The notes under the pieces are model-generated. The model was given only the letters and a program-made list of their open reading frames with translations, had not been told where the DNA came from and searched no databases. DNA of 11,261 nt, from positions 1 to 11,261 of the forward strand of contig JAGLDO010000204.1 of NCBI GenBank assembly GCA_023145555.1, given 5' to 3'. This DNA is from Bacteroidales bacterium. Lineage in GTDB: Bacteria > Bacteroidota > Bacteroidia > Bacteroidales > B39-G9. The position numbers and the translations under genes are program-made. Below, one piece after another: positions 6,029 through 11,261 of this stretch. Each line of letters starts with the position of its first letter. The first letter of the stretch is position 1.

Positions 6029-6059
6029 TTGCGCAATTGAGTAGTTTGCTTTTAATTTG
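6029..6059 (+). promoter_or_regulatory. Promoter of the LiaF-like operon
   Basis: TTG (6029-6031), a 20-bp spacer and TTAATTTG (6052-6059, one mismatch to TAnnTTTG) lie about 28 bp before the ATG at 6088. The -33 TTG sits inside a perfect 10-bp palindrome ATTGCGCAAT (6028-6037), which may itself be a binding site. The imperfect -7 box fits a promoter that needs an activator. Confidence 0.45.
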
Positions 6060-6087
6060 TACACATAAACTTATAAAAACAAATGTT

Positions 6088-6873
6088 ATGAAAGAATTTA
6101 ATCAACACAGAAGATTTAATAACACTAACAAACAAGTAAATACTTATCGAAGAAGTCCTTTGAAACATGTTGTTTTAGGTATTTTGTTTGTGATTGTTGG
6201 CGCAGTAATTATTGGTAATAGAATGGATTTTATTTCTGATGGTTTATTTCATATTATTATTAGTTGGCAAGCATTGTTAATTGGGCTTGGAATAATGCAA
6301 TTAACATCAAACAGACGTACTTTTGGAGGCATAGTTCTTATTTTGATTGGTGCAATTTTTATTCTCCCTAAATTAATAGCAATTCCTGTAGCATATGCTC
6401 ATTTGGCATTTCCTTTAATTTTAATTGTTATTGGTTTGTTAATTATTTTTCGCACAATTATTTTTTCGCGCTCTGGTTCTCATAACGATTTTCATCGTCG
6501 ATTTGCTGATAGAGAAATAGATTTTTCAGATGATTTTGTTAACGAAAAATGTCTTTTTGGAGGTATTAATTTGAATGTAACTTCAAAACAATTTAAAGGT
6601 GGAAAAATTGAAGCTGTTTTTGGCGGTGGTAAAGTTAATTTGCTTAATGCTGAATTGTCAACCGAAGGCAAAAATGTTCTCGAAGTAGATTTGGTTTTTG
6701 GTGGTATCGAACTTATTGTTCCGCGCGATTGGAATGTTGTGATTAAAACAAATTCAGTAGTTGGTGGTTTTTCAGAAAAATATAATGTTTCGCCTAACGA
6801 AATTGATCTTGCAAAAGAATTAGTAATTGTTGGTAAAACGTTTTTTGGCGGCGGCGAAATTAAACGATTTTAA
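6088..6873 (+). CDS. LiaF-like membrane protein (LiaF transmembrane plus cell-wall-stress-response domain)
   Basis: From the ATG at 6088 the protein has 261 residues. Four membrane helices (about 26-44, 52-71, 78-96 and 104-123) form the LiaF-type N-terminal domain. A C-terminal right-handed beta-repeat region (about 150-260) follows, with recurring FGG turns (LFGGINLNV, VFGGGKVNL, VFGGIELIVP, TFFGGGEIK). In Firmicutes, LiaF restrains the LiaRS envelope-stress system; Bacteroidota homologues are often encoded beside LytS/LytTR pairs, as here. An upstream in-frame ATG at 5989 would add 33 residues, but it lies before the promoter, so 6088 is chosen. It probably senses or modulates envelope stress together with the kinase and regulator downstream. 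That link is inferred from gene order. Confidence 0.85.
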   Translation: MKEFNQHRRFNNTNKQVNTYRRSPLKHVVLGILFVIVGAVIIGNRMDFISDGLFHIIISWQALLIGLGIMQLTSNRRTFGGIVLILIGAIFILPKLIAIPVAYAHLAFPLILIVIGLLIIFRTIIFSRSGSHNDFHRRFADREIDFSDDFVNEKCLFGGINLNVTSKQFKGGKIEAVFGGGKVNLLNAELSTEGKNVLEVDLVFGGIELIVPRDWNVVIKTNSVVGGFSEKYNVSPNEIDLAKELVIVGKTFFGGGEIKRF

Positions 6874-6877
6874 ATAG

Positions 6878-7088
6878 CTTTTTGAAATAATAGAAAAAGG
6901 ATTTAAACATTTTTACAATTCCGGCATTTTAGAAATGGCTGTAAGAAGCAAAAAATTCGGCTGAGTTTATAAATACAGATAACAAATATACAGGTATTGA
7001 TATAAGAAACGATTTGCTGAAAAAAGCGAAGTCAAAATTTAATAAGAAAAGGTTTTTTGATATTGAACGATTATTATTAAATTTATGA
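6878..7088 (+). pseudogene. Decayed fragment between the LiaF-like and kinase genes, possibly methyltransferase-like
   Basis: Two overlapping frames read as one protein if joined by a frameshift between 6945 and 6964. The first contains IIEKGFKHFYNSGILEMAV, the second NKYTGIDIRNDLLKKAKSKF. The second resembles the GIDIS...LLKKAK region after motif I in class I methyltransferases, but no GxGxG motif is visible. The second frame ends in a TGA that overlaps the kinase ATG (ATGA). No start codon or promoter is evident. It may be a leftover gene in the operon, or a deletion scar. Confidence 0.3.
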
Positions 7089-8158
7089 AAAATTTTAATA
7101 AGTCAATGAAACACCCTATTTTAGACAATATTTGGAAAGCCGTTTCTTATTTGTTATTGCTTTGTGTTGTGACTTATTTTTATTTTAAGCTTTCGGCAGA
7201 TCGTTTCAATTTTGGCAATTGCATAAGTTTGACAGACACTGCAATAAGTTTTCTTCTTATTGGTTTGATGAATTTAGGTCTTTGGTTTTATATTTTTTAT
7301 AATCAAACAAAGAAACACGATGTCTTCCGATTAATTATACAGCATCTTACAGTTTCGGTTGTTTATTCGCTAATTTGGTTTGTTTCATCGAGTTTGGTTT
7401 TGCTTTTTTTTATTCAAACACAGGATGACTATTTTTCTTTTCTGCAAAAAACGTTTGAAGTGAAATTTTTTATTGGCTTAATGATATATTTTATAATGAT
7501 GTTTTTTTATAATTTAGTCATTATCAGTCAAAAAAATAAAAGCAATATTGAACAAAGACGTGAGCTTTCGTCAATGCTTCAGCAAGAAGAACTCAATAGC
7601 CTAAAAGCACAGATAAATCCACATTTTTTGTTCAATAGTTTAAATTCTATCAGTTCTTTGGTTTACGACAATGCCGATGATGCTCACGAGGCTATTGTGA
7701 AATTATCAGACTATTTCAGATATACTCTTACATTATCGAAAAATCAATTTACGAAAGTGAAAGACGAGATTGAAAATATTGAAAGATATTTTGAGATAGA
7801 AAAAATTCGTTTTCCCGAAAAAATGAAAATCAATTATGACATTGATTCTTCATGCAATGATTTGTTTATACCGGTTTTAATTCTTCAGCCTATAGCCGAA
7901 AATGCAGTTAAACATGGGATTTATCAAAGCATAGAGCAATCGCAAATTGATATTAGACTGATTAATAATGATGATTTTTACTCAATAATTTTTAAAAATA
8001 ATTACGAAGATTTTTCTGCGAAAGCAGTAGGCACATCCACAGGACTGGAAAATATACGCAAGCGATTAAGATTGATTTATAAAAGAAATGATTTGTTGTC
8101 GATTAATAAAACAGAAAAAATATTTGAAATACAAATTGATTTTCCGAAAAAAATTTAA
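7085..8158 (+). CDS. LytS/YehU-type sensor histidine kinase
   Basis: The 357-residue protein has four N-terminal membrane helices (about 19-38, 51-72, 83-110 and 126-148) with very short loops, a short coiled linker, and a His_kinase domain. The phospho-acceptor region is KAQINPHFLFNSLNSI (174-189; His180). The ATP-binding lid follows with the N box LQPIAENAVKHG (267-278) and the G box GTSTGLENIRKRL (316-328). This is the standard kinase of LytTR systems. With no extracellular domain, it probably senses within the membrane or through a partner such as the LiaF-like protein. Its stop is 2 bp before the regulator ATG. A second in-frame ATG (7106) is possible. Confidence 0.93.
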   Translation: MKNFNKSMKHPILDNIWKAVSYLLLLCVVTYFYFKLSADRFNFGNCISLTDTAISFLLIGLMNLGLWFYIFYNQTKKHDVFRLIIQHLTVSVVYSLIWFVSSSLVLLFFIQTQDDYFSFLQKTFEVKFFIGLMIYFIMMFFYNLVIISQKNKSNIEQRRELSSMLQQEELNSLKAQINPHFLFNSLNSISSLVYDNADDAHEAIVKLSDYFRYTLTLSKNQFTKVKDEIENIERYFEIEKIRFPEKMKINYDIDSSCNDLFIPVLILQPIAENAVKHGIYQSIEQSQIDIRLINNDDFYSIIFKNNYEDFSAKAVGTSTGLENIRKRLRLIYKRNDLLSINKTEKIFEIQIDFPKKI

Positions 8159-8160
8159 CA

Positions 8161-8916
8161 ATGAAAAACGACAAAATAAAAGTAATAATTGTTGACGATG
8201 AAGAACCTGCAAGGAAACTGATTGCTAATTTTTTGAAAGACGATTACGATTTTGAAATTATTGATGAGTGTGCCGATGGTTTTTCTGCTGCAAAAAAGAT
8301 TAATGAATTGCAGCCCGATCTCGTTTTTCTAGATATTCAAATGCCTAAACTAACAGGTTTAGAGGTGATTGAATTGCTCGACAATATTCCTTTCATTGTT
8401 TTTGTTACAGCCTATGACGAGTTTGCTGTTACGGCTTTTGAGCTTAACGCACTTGATTATTTGTTAAAACCATATTCGAGAAAACGTTTTGCCGAGACTC
8501 TTGAAAAAGTTAAAGATAAATTTAACAAGAAAATAATTCCATCTGAAAAATACGATGATTTAGCAAAATCGATTAACCGCAATAAAACAACCGAAAGAAT
8601 AGCTGTTAAAACACGTTCAAATATTGAGGTAATTCCTGTAGAACAAATCATCCTTTTTGAAGCTCAAGACGACTATGTGCAGATTTATTCGGAGAAAGCA
8701 AAGTATCTGAAAAATATGACAATGAAATATCTTGAGTCTTATTTAGATAAAGAGATATTTATGCGTGTACACAGGTCATACATCATAAATATAAATTATA
8801 TTGAACGAATAGAAAAAGCCGAGAAAGACAGTCATTATATTATTATGAAAAATAATATTATCGCCAAAGCAAGCAAATCCGGCTATGGTCTGCTTAAAGA
8901 AAAACTGGATTTGTAG
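8161..8916 (+). CDS. LytTR-family response regulator
   Basis: This is a 251-residue two-domain regulator. The receiver (about 6-120) has the acidic pocket VDDEE (Asp12, Asp13), phospho-acceptor Asp58 (FLDIQMP), Thr83 and Lys103 (LLKPYS), so it should be phosphorylated by the neighbouring kinase. The C-terminal LytTR DNA-binding domain (about 143-250) shows LFEAQDDYVQIY and FMRVHRSYIININYIERIEK, the family's hallmark strands. LytTR dimers bind direct repeats in one face of DNA, and candidate repeats lie at 5996-6024. It follows the kinase gene by 2 bp, and its stop faces the convergent nuclease-like gene across 19 bp with no clear terminator. Confidence 0.95.
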   Translation: MKNDKIKVIIVDDEEPARKLIANFLKDDYDFEIIDECADGFSAAKKINELQPDLVFLDIQMPKLTGLEVIELLDNIPFIVFVTAYDEFAVTAFELNALDYLLKPYSRKRFAETLEKVKDKFNKKIIPSEKYDDLAKSINRNKTTERIAVKTRSNIEVIPVEQIILFEAQDDYVQIYSEKAKYLKNMTMKYLESYLDKEIFMRVHRSYIININYIERIEKAEKDSHYIIMKNNIIAKASKSGYGLLKEKLDL

Positions 8917-8935
8917 AGTTTCTGATGTGATTTTT

Positions 8936-10102
8936 TTATTTTATCAAGATGAGTTTTGTGTTAGCTATCTCATTATTATTTAATAGTAATTTGGCAAAAT
9001 ATATTCCATCAGGAAAATTTTTGGCATCCCAACTTATTGAAGATTGACCCTTGCTTATTCTTTTTGAGAACACATTTTGACCTTGCAGATTTATTATTTT
9101 AATTTCTTGCAAACCATTTGAAGCATCAAAAGAAAATTTTGTTGTTGATTGAAAAGGATTTGGATAATTTATTAAATGCGTTTTTGTTTGTTGCACATCA
9201 TTAACACCTACGTTTTCGTTCATCAAGAGTTTTATTGCCACAGGTCGGTGATCAGATATGTTTTTGTCATATTCTGACCAGCCTCCGCTAATATATTTAT
9301 CTATCTTAATTGTTTGAATAACAGAAGCATCATTCTCAAGTTCATCAAAAAGCTCATTAGTAATTAAAATATGGTCGAGATGTGAAGGCCACGAAGGATA
9401 CGACCATTCAGAACTACTGCCTTTTGCAATTTGGGAATCAGTGAAATAATAATTCTCATAATCATTTATTATTGATTGAAAAACATTGTTTTCACTATCG
9501 TCTGTTAAAATATCGTTTAAATCACCTAAAACTATTACGTTTTCATTCGCAAAATTTGTATCAATATATTGTTTTAATAAATTGACTGCATTATATCTTC
9601 GTGTTTCTTCGTCATCTTGATTATCAATATCAAGAATTCCATCGCCACAACATTTAAAATGATTATTTATTAAAATAATTCTTTTATTCATAAAAGTCAT
9701 ATCCATTACCATGGGAGAGCGGGGAAAGATTTTCCAATATGGCTGAGAAGTGTATATTTCATAAATATTGTTGATTTGAATAATATCGGGATTGTAAAGA
9801 TAAGCTAAACCGGCAAACCATGAAGATTTTAAATAACCTGTATAGTCAACCAGACTGTCTGCTATCTGATTAAATTTTATTGTGTCATCAACTTCCTGAA
9901 TTGCTATAACATCAACATTTAAAGCTTCGATAATATTTTTTACATTATTTACGGTGATGTCCCCATTTTTAGGAAACCACTCAATGTTCCATGTCATTAC
10001 TTCAAAAGTAGAGTCTGTACCAAATGTTAAGTCTTCGAAATTTTGTGCTGTTAATGATGAAAAATTTATTAATAGTAACGCTATGTTTAGTATCCGTTTC
10101 AT
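8936..10102 (-). CDS. Secreted endonuclease/exonuclease/phosphatase-fold protein with T9SS sorting domain
   Basis: The 388-residue protein starts with a signal peptide (about 1-19, ending SLTAQ). An EEP domain (about 33-295) follows with the key residues in order: MTWNIEW (Asn39), IQEVDD (Glu70), NNHFKCCG (His148), LGDLND (Asp194, Asn196) and SDHRP (Asp284, His285). These form the metal-dependent phosphodiester-cleaving site of DNase I-like enzymes. Residues about 308-388 are a type A T9SS C-terminal sorting domain (INYPNPFQSTTKFSF ... GIYFAKLLLNNNEIANTKLI), so it should cross the outer membrane by the Por system. Extracellular nuclease or phosphodiesterase are both possible. It follows the methyltransferase gene by 23 bp, probably on one transcript. 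Confidence 0.92.
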   Translation of the reverse strand: MKRILNIALLLINFSSLTAQNFEDLTFGTDSTFEVMTWNIEWFPKNGDITVNNVKNIIEALNVDVIAIQEVDDTIKFNQIADSLVDYTGYLKSSWFAGLAYLYNPDIIQINNIYEIYTSQPYWKIFPRSPMVMDMTFMNKRIILINNHFKCCGDGILDIDNQDDEETRRYNAVNLLKQYIDTNFANENVIVLGDLNDILTDDSENNVFQSIINDYENYYFTDSQIAKGSSSEWSYPSWPSHLDHILITNELFDELENDASVIQTIKIDKYISGGWSEYDKNISDHRPVAIKLLMNENVGVNDVQQTKTHLINYPNPFQSTTKFSFDASNGLQEIKIINLQGQNVFSKRISKGQSSISWDAKNFPDGIYFAKLLLNNNEIANTKLILIK

Positions 10103-10125
10103 ATTTAATAATCAGTTTTATTTGG

Positions 10126-10986
10126 TTATTTTGAGGCACTTATAATATTATATTGCCATAATTTTTTTCGCAACGCAAGATATTGAAATTTTGCACCAAT
10201 TGTATTTTTTATTGTAATATTATCTCCATACGATTTACCAATTAATCGTCTTAATCGCCCATATGCTAATGCTGAATTTGCATAGAAATAAAGCAAGAAA
10301 GCCGATTTCCATATTTTGTTTGAGTAATCAGAAGTATTAATGTTTTTGTAGCCAATATTAGAGAATGCCCCTGTTACTGTTGATAAGTCAGGTATATTAT
10401 TGACTGCCCAATTGTTAAGCCATTTTTTTAATATCAGATTATTTTTTTTACTGATGTCTTTTTTTGATAAGAAAGCGTCAGCAATAATAATTCTGCCATT
10501 TGGCTTTAAAATTCTGTACATTTCCATTAAAAGATTGTGCGGATTATCTGAATGGCAAAAACTCTCGACAAACCAAATAACATCGAACGAATTGTTTTCA
10601 AATTTTGTGTTATGAAAATCTGCAACAGAAAAGTTTACTAAATTTGAGACACCATGGTCTTTTGCAGCTTTTGTTGCATCAGCTGCCTGATTTTTGCTTA
10701 ATGTAATTCCATATACATGGCAATTAAATTTTTTTGAAAGATAAATTGAACTGCCACCAACGCCACAGCCTGCATCAAGAATTATATCGGTTGATTTTAT
10801 AGTAACTTTTTTTGCAAGTGTATCATTCTCTTTTAAAAGAGCCTGTTTGAGATTGCGAACTCCCTTTCCCCAAAACCCATAATGTAAAGCCAGACAAGTG
10901 TTTAAGTGCCAAACATCTTTATATGAAACTTTCGATTTGTCATAGTAGTTAATTATTTCTTTCTTATTAATCATATTTGTTATCAA
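10126..10986 (-). CDS. SAM-dependent class I methyltransferase (tocopherol/sterol-type small-molecule family)
   Basis: The 286-residue protein opens with IINYYDKSKVSYKDVWHLN and LALHYGFWGKG (11-42), the N-terminal lid typical of sterol, tocopherol and mycolic-type methyltransferases. Motif I is LDAGCGVGG (70-78). GITLSKNQ (93-100) marks the second strand, VADF (121-124) the adenine contact, FDVIWFVESFCH (134-145) motif II, and LKPNGRIIIADAF (160-172) motif III. It is cytoplasmic and should methylate a small lipid or isoprenoid-like acceptor; the substrate is unknown, and the close secreted neighbour gives no clue. The start at 10986 is the first ATG; another in-frame ATG four codons on is equally plausible. 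A candidate promoter lies about 150 bp upstream. Confidence 0.88.
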   Translation of the reverse strand: MITNMINKKEIINYYDKSKVSYKDVWHLNTCLALHYGFWGKGVRNLKQALLKENDTLAKKVTIKSTDIILDAGCGVGGSSIYLSKKFNCHVYGITLSKNQAADATKAAKDHGVSNLVNFSVADFHNTKFENNSFDVIWFVESFCHSDNPHNLLMEMYRILKPNGRIIIADAFLSKKDISKKNNLILKKWLNNWAVNNIPDLSTVTGAFSNIGYKNINTSDYSNKIWKSAFLLYFYANSALAYGRLRRLIGKSYGDNITIKNTIGAKFQYLALRKKLWQYNIISASK

Positions 10987-11141
10987 AAAAAGGTGAAGTG
11001 TTTACATGAAGATAGTTTTTTTTAACTAAATATTATGAAATTAGTTAAGGTAATTTTAAAACGATAATATGTAATGATTTTAATTTTTAGACTTGATTTA
11101 CAACACTTTAATATTTCTATCCTCAATATATTCTATAAATT

Positions 11142-11172
11142 CAAAGATAGTTTATAATGTTAATAAAGGCAA
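11142..11172 (-). promoter_or_regulatory. Candidate promoter of the methyltransferase unit
   Basis: The minus strand reads TTG (11170-11172), 20 bp, then TATCTTTG (11142-11149), a full -7 match. The surrounding AATTCAAAGATAG differs by one base from the AATTCAAAGTTAG at two other promoters here. The leader to the methyltransferase ATG would be about 150 nt. I see nothing else recognisable in 10987-11261. Confidence 0.5.
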
Positions 11173-11261
11173 TAATTTTCATCTTGAGTTTTTTAAACAA
11201 AAATTATATGAATCTACTCCGAAAAGCCGCTAAGCTGTTAACTTTATAAAAAGACTGAAAG

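Noticed and set aside
8457..8651. Minus-strand open frame inside the response regulator gene
   Set aside because: It lies wholly within a strongly supported LytTR regulator gene on the opposite strand.
9954..10615. Plus-strand open frames at 9954-10145 and 10400-10615
   Set aside because: Both are antisense to well-supported nuclease-like and methyltransferase genes and show no family features.
1..11261. CRISPR array, tRNA, rRNA or riboswitch
   Set aside because: No regularly spaced repeats, cloverleaf-like segment or recognisable riboswitch core was seen on either strand.

Overview
This is an AT-rich stretch of a Bacteroidota chromosome, probably from a Bacteroidia- or Flavobacteriia-like bacterium. 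Three things point there. A secreted nuclease-like protein ends in a type IX secretion (Por) C-terminal sorting domain. Several promoters match the Bacteroidota -7 consensus TAnnTTTG, two of them with a TTG 19-20 bp upstream. Shine-Dalgarno sequences are generally lacking. TGG encodes Trp and TGA works as a stop, so the code is standard.

Layout. Positions 1-100 (minus) hold the start of a REP-associated tyrosine transposase that runs off the window. Positions 225-1112 (minus) encode an EamA/DMT-family permease. Positions 1113-1778 hold no intact gene but do hold decayed coding-looking pieces. Positions 1779-2514 (minus) are a two-gene unit: a YhcH/YjgK/YiaL-family protein, then a small Cdd1-type helix-hairpin-helix protein. 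Positions 2743-4739 (minus) are a sulfur-type cluster in the order exported rhodanese, ArsR-type repressor, cytoplasmic rhodanese, TauE/SafE exporter. The exported rhodanese stops at a TGA exactly where the family has a Trp. Positions 4837-5840 are a damaged area: an unknown two-TM membrane protein gene on the minus strand carries an in-frame stop, and its 3' end runs into a plus-strand relic of a group II intron (domains V and VI only, no maturase).

Positions 6088-8916 (plus) encode a LiaF-like membrane protein, then a LytS-type sensor kinase and a LytTR response regulator. This looks like a cell-envelope stress module. Upstream of its promoter are two ACCGAAAA repeats exactly 21 bp apart, the spacing expected for a LytTR dimer. 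A decayed fragment lies between the LiaF-like gene and the kinase gene. Positions 8936-10986 (minus) are a probable two-gene unit: a small-molecule-type SAM methyltransferase, then a secreted endonuclease/exonuclease/phosphatase-fold protein with a T9SS tail. A promoter-like site lies at 11142-11172, upstream of the methyltransferase.

No wholly new multi-gene system can be demonstrated here. The most interesting points are the intron relic in the broken membrane gene, the Trp-to-stop change in the exported rhodanese, the LiaF/LytTR pairing with its candidate operator, and the inverted repeat around the -7 box of the ArsR-containing operon.
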